A stretch of DNA of 64,000 nt from Spirometra erinaceieuropaei (lineage: Eukaryota; Platyhelminthes; Cestoda; Diphyllobothriidea; Diphyllobothriidae). The stretch is taken from the NCBI GenBank assembly GCA_902702965.1, contig CACRXP010000146.1, positions 1,060,577 to 1,124,576 on the forward strand, in the 5' to 3' direction. Below the pieces are notes generated by a model. That model ran no database searches. It had not been told where the DNA came from and saw nothing but the letters and a program-made list of their open reading frames with translations. Positions 12,609 to 22,189 of the stretch are shown piece by piece. The translations under genes and the position numbers were made by a program. Position 1 is the stretch's first letter. Each line of letters starts with the position of its first letter.

Positions 12609-12831
12609 TCAGGGGTTACAGAAGGGGTTAGGACAACTATTTCTCAACCACTCAAAGTACAACCGCGCATTTCCAATAGCCTTTCTTTTGCATGCAACTA
12701 CTTGACCTCGTCGCCTGTGCGTTCCCCGCTCCCGCCCCTCCCCCCGTAAAAACCCCTATTACTACCGACCACGTATTACAGGCGGCTGAGGTTTGTTTAT
12801 CTCCGGTGCGGCTGCATAACCACATCTGACC
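12609..12831. mobile_element. MITE family A, reverse orientation
   Basis: Begins in CAGGGGTTACAGAAGGGGTT, passes through CTCAACCACTCAAAGTACAA and CCCCGTAAAAACCCCTATTA, and ends GGTGCGGCTGCATAACCACA. It is the reverse of the 10009 and 20698 copies. One terminal repeat is eroded. Confidence 0.7.
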
Positions 12832-13340
12832 CAGCCGACAGCTCTGCCAACAGGCGGATCCCGTCTTCGGGGGATGGGGTGGGAAGGTGAAATTTCTGGT
12901 CTCTCAGGTGGGTCTGTAAAAACCGCTCCAATGTGGCTTATGGCAACCCCAAACCATGCGACATCCGGGTAATTGATGTCCGCTTCGTGCTGGTTGAGGA
13001 GCCACGCCCACCACTGATTTTTGTGCATTGTCATGACAGCGGAGAAAGGTGGATGGGAGAGAGAGAGGACCCAACAGAAGCTGCACAATTCATCCTCACT
13101 GCCAAATAAATCACATGCAGGTCGCTGCGCTGGGGCAGCTGATCGATACCGCCGCTTCTGAGGGTAGAACTGCCGTAGGTATGCAAAGAACAAGGATGAC
13201 AGTCTGGTCCATCACCGCGCCAAAGGCCAGATGGGACCAGCTTTCCCCAGCCGTGAAAAGTGCTAGCAAAGGACCGCGCAGATAAAACGGTAAGACGCTG
13301 AACTAGGAACCGCCGTAGTGCGGGCGACTTTGCGCTAAAT
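12832..13340. other. No gene recognised
   Basis: Open frames at 12762-13193 (-) and 13049-13285 (+) are unrecognised; the minus frame runs into a MITE. Confidence 0.4.
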
Positions 13341-13354
13341 TCCAGGAATGATAA

Positions 13355-13435
13355 GTGTTCCCTAACCTAAACCTTAACCCCAAACTTAATCCAAGCATTT
13401 GTCCCAACCCCAACCCCAGCACTAATCATCACTAA
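13355..13435. repeat. Degenerate telomere-like (CCCTAA)n stretch
   Basis: CCTAACCTAAACCTTAACCC and further CCCAACCCCAACCCCAGC wording, a decayed array like that inside the MITEs. No terminal repeats were seen here. Confidence 0.5.
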
Positions 13436-13799
13436 TTCTCCGGAAACTAGTGCAGTGCTCTATGCCAGTAAAACGCACAAGGAGTCTCACCTATACAACT
13501 CAGTCCATGCGCCTCCCAACCTCCCCCTCCCGCATTTTCCCAATCTTATTCCGAGGCTGGAGTCTTTTTGGAGCATTTTTGGTGCACTACCTTCAGGCTG
13601 GAAAAAAATCTCACTTCTGCTACTTGATTTGTGTTCTCCCCAAAGAAGCTCGGCGGGATTGGCCTCCACGAGGGCCCTGTCGGGGATGGCTAGAAGCCTC
13701 ATCTAGTCATAAGTTGTGGGTGTTTTTGCTTCCTGTCCTTATTACCTGGTTTTTGGTACACCACGTAGTAACTAGGGCAGGCTTGCTGCTGTGGTGACT

Positions 13800-14460
13800 G
13801 CGGTTGTGGAACGTGTTGTGTGTGTGTGTGTACACGCGCCTGTTCCGGTTTTCCGGACCCCCTAGAGCGTAATTCGGGGGGCCCACACCACGTGTGCCAT
13901 ACACTTCCTGCTACTACGAGGCTAAGTAAACCTCAGAAGTGCTGCTGCTGCTGCTGCGGTTGCTCTCGCAGTTACGCTGGTGTCTGCGGACGTCACGAGT
14001 CTTCTTGGGAAGAGAGAGGGAGAGGTTCTTTCTGGGGCATCGTCTGTTGCGGTCGGCGCTCTTTGATGCCGGGCTGGCGGCACGGTGGGACCGGGGGGGG
14101 GCGGAGGAAGACGTGGTTTGGACCGCCTCCTGCGAACACTTTTATCCACAGGTTCTCACGACTGTTCCCTCCTGGGGATTTTATGACACCCCAGACAGTC
14201 TATTGTGGACTTTCCACACACAGACACACCTACTGGCGGACGGGTGCGAAACAAAGAGTTTTTGGCTCGTCGCGTCCCACTCCGGCCCCGACACTCCTTC
14301 TCTTCCACCTCGTTCTCCGCCAGGGGGAGGGAGACAGAGCTGACAGCTCATCATTCGTTGGGGTGCCCCACTTCCATCCATCCCCCGTCTTGAGCATTCG
14401 CCTCCGGGGGGAGCCCAGAGTGTACGCATTTGTGTATTTGTGGCTGGTGTGGCATCGTCC
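13800..14460. other. GC-rich block with (CTG)n, function unknown
   Basis: A GC-rich island with a short (CTG)n run at about 13939-13957. It has overlapping open frames of 214 (13820-14464, +), 134 (+) and 95 (-) codons. None has a recognisable domain. The + frame includes a run of six cysteines produced by the CTG tract. It could be a promoter, first exon or non-coding GC island, and nothing visible decides between these. Confidence 0.3.
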
Positions 14461-14639
14461 CTAGGCAAGAAGGCTCGTCAGCTGTTCAGCGAATAAGGCA
14501 AAATCGACGACGGATGATAAGCCAGAACGGGCCGTCCCAGTTACCTTAATCTTCGTCGGTACTCCTTTCAGGGCAATACATATGTGAGTAAAAAGGGGAG
14601 CAGAAGGCATTCCGAACTGGTCTTCTGGAGAAAAGGAGG

Positions 14640-15375
14640 TTTGACAACGGGTTCGCGTCACCAACTGGATTTGTTTCCGAAGAACATCCGCCAAGGGTCG
14701 GCTGTGCTGTCCTGGTCCCAAGTGTAAGCGCAATGTGGGCAGTGAAAGTAAAGTACGCCGAAGGAGGACGCTGAAATCGTTAGGAGGAAAGTAGCCGAGA
14801 CTGAAGCGGAAAAGGCAACCTGATATAAGACAAATCTGCCGCGAGATTGAAGGAAGCCTAGAATCCTCGCAAAGGACTTGGCTGACAGGACACGCGGGAC
14901 AGCAATACCCTAAACATAACCGTAACCCCAAAAGTAAACCCAAGCCTTAATGTAATTATAAACCAAACGCTAGCTCTAACCTTAAAACTAAATCTAACCC
15001 CGGATCAACCAAAAACCATAACGCAACCCTAAATCTAACCTTAACCCTAACCCAAATCCTGACCCTAAGCATAACTCTAACCGTGACCCTTCCCTAAGCC
15101 TAGCACTAACTACAACCCCAATCTTGGCACTTAACGCAATTCTCAGCCTGACGCTAACCGAAACCCTAAAACTAACCCTACCTACCCCTTTACCGAAGCA
15201 TCAGGTTGTCCTTTTTCGTTTTGCCTTTGGCCAGTTTCCCACTAACGATTTCAGCATCTTCCTTCGGCTTACTATACCTGCAGTGTCCACATCGCACTTA
15301 CACTTGGGACTAGGACAGTGCACTCGATCCCCACCGATGAGGAGGAATGTTTCTCCACCTGTTAAACTGAATAGG
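14640..15375. repeat. Inverted repeat flanking a telomere-like core
   Basis: The left arm (about 14640-14825) and right arm (about 15198-15370) are diverged reverse complements. Translated outward from the core, both give LFRFxxGxFPxNDFSxxLR followed by LHLGxGQ. The core (about 14905-15185) is degenerate CCCTAA units. It resembles the MITE plan on a larger scale with different arms. Confidence 0.6.
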
Positions 15376-15420
15376 CATTATGACAGTACTCTGAGTGAAA
15401 ATACTTATTTAAACTGATTT

Positions 15421-16480
15421 GAAGGCCTTGTCAACGGACCGAAGAAATCCGCCTATCCCAAGCGCAAGCAAGTCAACATCTATGAATAAAACTCAAATGT
15501 GATGTGTGATCTCACCCACCCCGTCAAAATCCAGTTGTCCAGTATGAACCCTTTTTCGACATCGCCGTCGGCCGATCGACAGGACCCAACTTTAGGCCGC
15601 TTCTGAAACTATTTGCTCATCAAATAGACCTCCAGTCAGATTGAGAAGACAGCTGTCTTGCCAGCGTCTTTGTTGACGAGACCGCTACTACCGACAGGTG
15701 CCGGAAATCCAATGACATGCAACGGGTCTGCCGTACTTCCGGTAGCAAATTAGTAGCCAGAAGGAGGTGACTGAGCTCCAGCTAGAGTTCTGTTTCTGTT
15801 GGGCGAGGGAAAATACGTGGTGGGATAGGTTGCACTCCCTGTCCGCGACTCCTTAAGCATTAACGTCCCCATAGAGTAGTCCACTTATTTCAAGGCTCCC
15901 TGGTTCGCGGTCGGCATCGGTATACAAACCGTAGAGAGCAATGACGGCTTTGTCGTAAAACGATTAGAATGGGAGGTCGTCATCGCCAAGAGTTGACCAA
16001 CAAAGTAGGGCGAACGGCTGAGATAACAGCTTATTTCCATTCGAGGTCTTTTCTTTCGGGGTGGATAGAGAGGTCGATGTGCACTCATTCCTTCGTGCAC
16101 CTGAAGATGTAGTTACGCGGGGGAAAACATACAAGATGGTAGTAAAGGTTAACTCTATGTATCTTTTCGAAAAAGGACGATAAAGTACATCAGGCAGGCT
16201 ATAAAAAAGGAAGGAAAACGAAGAATCTTGCTTTTCGTTATGCAGAGGCATAAATGGAATAGACTGGTGATGCATGTACTTGTTTGTAAGAAGCTTAAAG
16301 TCGGTAGCTGACTTCAAATGAGGTCCAGGTCTCCAAAGTCAGTGTGCTTTAAAAAGCTGTTGTTGCCCATGAATGAAATGTATCCTTTTTACCATCCTGT
16401 ACATAGCAAAACTGTCCTCGGGTAGCCACCTTTGCCAGATCATGGAGAGATGAACCTTTTAGGGTGTCCAGGAGATGCTA
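15421..16480. other. No gene recognised
   Basis: Minus-strand open frames at 15885-16100 and 15964-16317 overlap each other and show no recognisable domain. Confidence 0.4.
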
Positions 16481-16532
16481 TATATAAAGGTATTATACCG
16501 TAATCCCGACATAGATACTTGCTAAAAACCCC

Positions 16533-16595
16533 GACACGTGTTTCGCCGATATTATACCGCTGCGTGACACAGCTGCGAGGGGTTCGGCTCTTCAG
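16533..16595 (-). ncRNA. Hammerhead-ribozyme-like motif in a Penelope-type tail
   Basis: On the minus strand CUGAAGA (16595-16589) fits the CUGANGA core. It is followed by GCCGA, a roughly 34-base insert, and UCGGC, a perfect 5-pair stem II with the usual G-C closing pair. GAAA then enters the self-complementary ACACGUGU (16541-16534), and a C occupies the cleavage position (16533). Stem I is weak, with a mismatch next to the core. A related decayed copy is at 27087-27157 (-) and related tails lie at 39895-39975 and 57290-57360 (+). Cleavage activity is inference. Confidence 0.5.
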
Positions 16596-16603
16596 TGGAA
16601 CCC

Positions 16604-16701
16604 NNNNNNNNNNNNNNNNNNNNNNNNNNNNNNNNNNNNNNNNNNNNNNNNNNNNNNNNNNNNNNNNNNNNNNNNNNNNNNNNNNNNNNNNNNNNNNNNN
16701 N
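16604..16701. other. Assembly gap
   Basis: Run of N. It directly abuts the hammerhead-containing tail, so the missing sequence may be part of the same repeat. Confidence 0.99.
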
Positions 16702-17191
16702 CGTACCCCTAGGCATCCTATTTCGCAGCCTAATGCCGCTTTCAAACCCATGAAATCCGAGAAGCCACAACGACGGCCAGCTACTTCAAACCGGGGGGTT
16801 TGATGATTTCAAAGGTGCCCTCTTTAGGGGTGTCTTCTCACGCGCTGGAGTCCCCGAATTCTTCTTCATCTGACCCCACTGCTGGACTATCTCTGTATAT
16901 GGCAAACAACCTGTCTCGTTTGTCTTATAACTAGACGCATGCTTAAGTTGAAACCGACCACAGGGAACTTCAATGTCTTAAGATGGACGCGGACTGCCGA
17001 ACCCCCAGATTACCCTGCAGGTGGCATGCAGGACTGCACCGATGGGTCTGTTTTTGCGGTCTGAGCAACCTGTCTGCTGGGAAGCTTACTTGCGCAGAAG
17101 TGGACTGTGAGAAAGGAGGAGTTAAGCAATCAGAGAGCGGATGTGGACAGTCGGACCGCCTCACGAAGTTCTAGTCCCCCACAAACTGTTT

Positions 17192-17471
17192 GGTAAGATG
17201 GGGTTATGCACCCCCACCTGATGGACACAATACTCTTAGGACTTAGGGTTAGGGGTTAGAGTTAGGGGTATGGGTTAACGCAACTATTTCTCAACCACTC
17301 CAAGTACAACCGCACATTCCCAATAGCGTTTCCTTTGCATACAACTACTTGACCTCGTCGCGTGCGCGTTCCCCGGCCTCACGTGTAAAAAGCCCTATTA
17401 CCATTGGTCTCGTATTACAGACGGCTGGGGGTTGTTTGCCTTGGGTGCGGCTGCATAACCACATCTGACTG
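17192..17471. mobile_element. MITE family A, near-complete copy
   Basis: Left end GGTAAGATGGGGTTATGCAC and right end GGCTGCATAACCACATCTGA are inverted repeats. Inside are a TTAGGG-like stretch (about 17235-17275) and the family module (CTCAACCACTCCAAGTACAA, then TATTACCATTGGTCTCGTAT). ACTGTTT occurs on both flanks (17185-17191 and 17472-17478), a possible target duplication. Confidence 0.75.
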
Positions 17472-17479
17472 ACTGTTTT

Positions 17480-18571
17480 AACTGGAATAGGCTTGTACTC
17501 GCTAGAAAGATGACTGGCTACAGCAAGTTCGCAATTGCAAATTAGCTTTTGTAAAGCTTTTTGCCTTTCTGATCGTGCCAGAAGTTAACAGGCAATATTG
17601 GCCGTCCCGATGGCTGTTAGACAATTGGGCCCCCTTTCCAACCTCTGGCAAAATTTTGATCGTTCGTAGTGTCTAAAGTTATGGAGGTGGTAGACTCAAA
17701 GGGGGACGGGCGAGTGAATGGACACTGCTCAATTTGTTCTGAAATGGACACGTATAGTAGGTAGTCGTGCGCTAAATCCCAGGGGTACGTATCCCTTGTC
17801 CTAATTTTAACTCGAACCCTAGCACTAGCCAAAAATAACCGGACGGACGGACGGGATCGGAGAGGTTCGGTCACGTGGGAGCGGTGGGCTCCGATGTGTC
17901 CTGATTTCAGAACAGAAATAGCCCTTCCAATTTGTCTTGTAGTTGGGGCTGCACAGTTTTTCAGGCCGTAGCATGGAGACTAGAAATCAACAAGATATGC
18001 CAGCGCGGACGTTAATTGACTGTCATCAAGGTCAAATGATATCTTGGGTTCGGGTAAGGAAAGAACCTCGTCCACGTGTCAAATGACTTTCCACTAGTGA
18101 GATCCTAACCACAAAAGTGAGGTTCACACGCCTACTTGTCATACTAAATTTACGAAGATTTACGAAATAGAGTTTGTTCAATTTCCCAAAGGACTCAGTT
18201 TTATTCGAATTATGTTTCACGGGATGCCAATCTTCCAGTACAAAATAATATTAATATCAGCGAAAATTGAAGCATAGAGACATTTTCAAAGAAGTTATTG
18301 AATGCGCATGGGGCCTGTCATCGATATTTACGTACAAACTGCAAAATGACAGCAGGAATTCGAATATTATGGGTACCGGCTGCTGAGTTGTTTAGAAAAT
18401 TAAAACGTGCAGGTCTTATTTCAGGAAAAATAATCCAGGCAGCAGTTTTGTATTGTCAAGTTGGTCTTTGCTTCAGACATTCTGCATTTCGAGCAGGCAA
18501 ATGTCTCCGAAACTGATCACGAATAGTCCATCTCCTGTGAATTCTTTTTGTGAACAGTATATGATTTTCAA
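17480..18571. other. No gene recognised
   Basis: Only short open frames (up to 85 codons). A fragment at about 18095-18135 resembles dispersed repeat F. Confidence 0.4.
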
Positions 18572-18703
18572 AAATCTTATTTCTTTGCCTTACCTGTTGG
18601 GGACTGGGGTTAAGGCTTGGATTAAGGGGTTGGGGTTAGGGGCCCAGGTTAGGGGTTACGGCTATGGCTTGTCTGGTGCAGGTACGGCTACGAAATAAGA
18701 TCC
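18572..18703. mobile_element. MITE family B
   Basis: Left end AAAATCTTATTTCTTTGCC and right end GGCTACGAAATAAGATCC are inverted repeats. The interior is GGGGTTAAGG/GGGGTTAGGG wording. About 132 bp. Confidence 0.7.
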
Positions 18704-19014
18704 GGCCACGATTCCGAAAAACTCCAAACTTATTTGTTATTTTGAAACCGCAAACGGTAATTTTGGTTAGGAGCTTTATAAAAGAATGAACTGTGCGAAG
18801 TAAGTTGAGATCATCCTGTGTGGGTATCGGTATTACAACCTTCCACGAAGGGATATTTGAAACTTTTGTCAGGGATCCGTGCATTTCGGCACGTATTATA
18901 GGATAATTCCGTGATACTACAAAACTTGGTTAATAAGAAATTAACTTTTAAATGTGAGTTAAAACTTTCGCCCTTGGCGTGTCTTATAAATCGTTGACAA
19001 TCCTAAATGTATGT

Positions 19015-19198
19015 CAAGTGGGCTTTTGACCCTCACTGTTGTGGTTAGGATCTCACTCGATCCCATTCTGTCCGCCCGCCAGTTTGCTACTGGCGACAAC
19101 GAACGCTGTGTCAGTGGACACATACCACATATAATACATGAGCAGCTCGCTAAGAGTGCAACAGGCCAGACGCAGACAGCTGTTTCACGGTCCTAAAT
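19015..19198. repeat. Dispersed repeat family F
   Basis: Shares the block GTGGTTAGGATCTCACTCGA and the end AACAGGCCAGACGCAGACAG with 29515-29715, where it is in the opposite orientation. Its coding capacity is nil. Confidence 0.6.
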
Positions 19199-20110
19199 GT
19201 GTTTTCGACTAAAAATGGAATGTGATATTGATTATCCTGCAGCATAATCAAGGCATGTTTCAGTCACGCCAGTATGCCGGATTTTTAATGCGCTTTTTTC
19301 CGACCGCTGGTAACACCTAACTAAGAAAAAGTAACTACCTGAACACTATGAATTTGTCCGTTGATTTTAGATGGCTTTCTGACTTCAAGTACATTTTATA
19401 TTTAAAAAATGCACAAAAATATCATTAATTGTACTCATTTAGTAGAATATTACGCCCTTTATTTTTTACTCGAACAAGGGACATCTTTCGGTTTAAAAAT
19501 CACAATTCTGAGGTTTTTCGGATTCAAATGTACGTTCACACTCGTTCGTTTATTGTGGCTCTCTGAGAAGTATATGACATAGTCGACATCCACCAGAAAA
19601 TTACATAATTCCTAGGCGATATCCCCTTAATAGGTTAAAGGAATTTATGTTTTCTTCACAGTGGATGCACGCAGCTGCAGTCTGAAAACCCTGAACACGA
19701 CTGCAACGGTATGACGAGTACAAAATTAGTCGAGGATTTAAAAAAATATTTTAGAACCGACAGATAGCTCTTTCCGGGCTTAACATTTGAAGAGAACGTA
19801 ATTTACGGTTAAATAAGTACGATGAACAATATTTTTAAAATGTCTTTCAGCAAACAATGTTTACATTTACAAGTACATCGCAAATCAGTAGGAAGGACTA
19901 TATTACTTAAACAGTCCTTTTTCGTCGTACACGGCTCACACATTTAGACGGAAAGAAGCTCATTCAGAAGAGGGGATCCTAGAGTATTTAGAATATCCTG
20001 TAATTATGTTACATGATAATCAATATCACAAAGAACGTTCAAGTAATCCATCCAAGTCGAGGACATAATTCGTAATTATGGTTAGCATTTCATGAGACAC
20101 GCAAACTTCT
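19196..20110. mobile_element. Foldback element family D, eroded copy
   Basis: The left arm has CAGCATAATCAAGGCATGTT and the right arm GTTACATGATAATCAATATC. The extreme ends are lost. It is non-coding. Confidence 0.6.
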
Positions 20111-20139
20111 GTGTGTTGGGAGGTATCACACCTTAAATA

Positions 20140-20190
20140 TACTGATCTACTCCAAGTTCGCAGTTAATTTCTAAGGAAATTAAAAAGCGA
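20140..20190. repeat. Family E fragment
   Basis: CTGATCTACTCCAAGTTCGC followed by TTAATTTCTAAGGAAATTA matches the outer part of the family E elements at 7200-7245 and 27300-27345. Confidence 0.5.
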
Positions 20191-20697
20191 CAGGTATCAC
20201 GCCTTCTATCCTTTCTTCTCCAGCCCGGAGCTCATTCAACAGTTGTGGAAGCAACTTTATAACCAACTGCCGGACCCTAACCTGCCGAACCGACATCCGA
20301 ACGGTGAGTCCGGATTGCCCTCTCTCTCTTCTTCATTACTTCTCACCTTGATCAAACTCACTAGTTGAGGAACTCATATTTTAACTTAACACTGTCTCAA
20401 AACTAGGCCTTTTGAGAACAGTGATGAAACTTCGAGCTTTGTTCTTCCTTTTTCCGTTTCGGTTTTATGCTTAAGAATTTTATGGGTGTATTCAGTCTGG
20501 CATAGGAGATTTTCTGTAACCAATGGTCCACGGGACATCCGTCCACCGTATACCTTTAGAATTAATTGCTCAACAACCAAATGACTGGAGTCTAATCCGA
20601 GGGGGGTATGATTAGCTGATGACGAAAAATATATTGGGGACTTCAATTTTGACATGCCTTTTCTTTGTCAATAACGGTGTCTCTGAAGCAAACGTCA

Positions 20698-20960
20698 GTC
20701 AGATGCGGTTATGCAGTCGAACCTGAGGTAAAAAAAAACTCCAGCCATCCGTAATACGGGACGAGTGGTAATAAGGGTTTTTACAGGTGGCGCAGGGGAA
20801 AGCACAGGCGACAGGAACAGGCAATCGTGTGCAAATGAAAAGCTACTGACAATTCGCGGTTGTACTTTGAGTGGTTGGGAAGTAGCCGCACTAACTTCCT
20901 TACCATAACCCCTAACCCTAATCCTTGACACAAATCCCAACCCTACCTACTACCCTGACT
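20698..20960. mobile_element. MITE family A, left part
   Basis: Begins GTCAGATGCGGTTATGCAGT and has the module CCGTAATACGGGACGAGTGG, then telomere-like CCCTAACCCTAATCC. A right end of the same family is at 22141-22185, beyond a complete foldback element. The foldback may have inserted into the MITE. Confidence 0.65.
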
Positions 20961-21157
20961 GTTTAATCAACTCCTAACCATAATCCTGGAACATCAAATG
21001 CGAAAGTTAGAAGATCACATGCCGAAGGTCTAAAAAGGTCACCGACAGTGGACAAAAAAGGTAAACAGGACAACAATGAAAGAAGGCCGCCAACAGAACA
21101 CACACCGCAACGCACAGTAACATCATGTCAACGCAATCACACCAACTCAAAATAATT

Positions 21158-22130
21158 ACAGTGTGTGACCGATCTCATGAAATGTTGGCCAAAACTTCTG
21201 GAATGCGTTTTCGACTAGAAAAGATTACTTAGGTGAAGTTGTTATACTGATTATCATGAAGCATAACCCAATAATATTTCGGACTCGCCAGGATGTTGGC
21301 TTTTGAATGCGCTTCTTTTTGACTTCCTGCAGAAACCACACTCGGTAAAAAATGCCTACTTAAGTAGCATGCATTCTTCCCATTGATTTTCGATGGTCTT
21401 ATAAATGCAAATATATTTTATAGAGACCATGCACAAACATATACTTTATTTTGCTCATTTGGTAGGAAATCATATTGTCTTCATATTTTATGCCCGAAGA
21501 AAGTGTGTATTTAGGTTTTAGAAAAGTTTCCCAATTCCCGAATAATTTTCAGCGTTTAGCGATTTCAGTCTACAAGGTGCATGCTTTCCGCGTAAGGAAA
21601 ATGAATTGCTCTATGGTTTTAAGAAGATACCACATAGAGTTCGTGAAATTTTGCAACGAATCCGGACTGTCTTGTAGATTTCATGAGGAGCATTAGTAAA
21701 CGGACATATGCGGTCTTGCATGCATGGACATCGCACGGTCTTAAAAATCTCATAATTAGAAACTTTTTTACAACCAAAATATATACTTTCTTCGGGCACA
21801 AAATATGAAGACAATGTGATTTCCTGCCAAAAGAGCAAAGGAAGGCATATTTTTGTGCATGTTCTCTCTAAAATATAGTTGAATTTATAAGACTATCGAA
21901 AATCAATAGGAAAAATGCGTGCTAAATAAGTAATTATTTTTTGCCGAGCGTGGTTTCTGTAGGAGGTCAAAAACAATTGCATTCAAAAGCCGACATCCTG
22001 GCGAGTCCGAAATGTTATAGGGTTATGCTGCACGATAATCAGTATAACAGCCCCATTTAAGTAATCCTTCCTAATAGGAAACGCATTCCAGAATTTTGGC
22101 CAACATTTCATGAGATCGGTCACACACTGT
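21158..22130. mobile_element. Foldback element family D, complete palindromic copy
   Basis: Roughly 970 bp with inverted arms of some 430 bp. The left end reads CAGTGTGTGACCGATCTCAT and the right end ATGAGATCGGTCACACACTG, an exact inverse, with TA on both outer sides. The centre is AT-rich. Short open frames such as 21475-21696 (+) and 21611-21838 (-) are mirror images of one arm and are not genes. The TA flank and CAG ends suggest mobilisation by a Tc1/mariner-type transposase (inference). Confidence 0.85.
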
Positions 22131-22140
22131 AAGTAGTTCA

Positions 22141-22185
22141 ACAGTATTTTGTCCATCAGGTGCGGCCACATAAGCGCATCTTACC
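22141..22185. mobile_element. MITE family A, right end
   Basis: ACAGTATTTTGTCCATCAGG then TGCGGCCACATAAGCGCATC matches the right end of the copies at 10520 and 42405. Confidence 0.6.
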
Positions 22186-22189
22186 CAAA

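Noticed and set aside
12762..13193. 143-codon minus frame
   Set aside because: Its C-terminal third is MITE sequence and no domain is visible.
21475..21838. Pair of similar small proteins on opposite strands
   Set aside because: They are the two arms of a palindromic element read in opposite directions.
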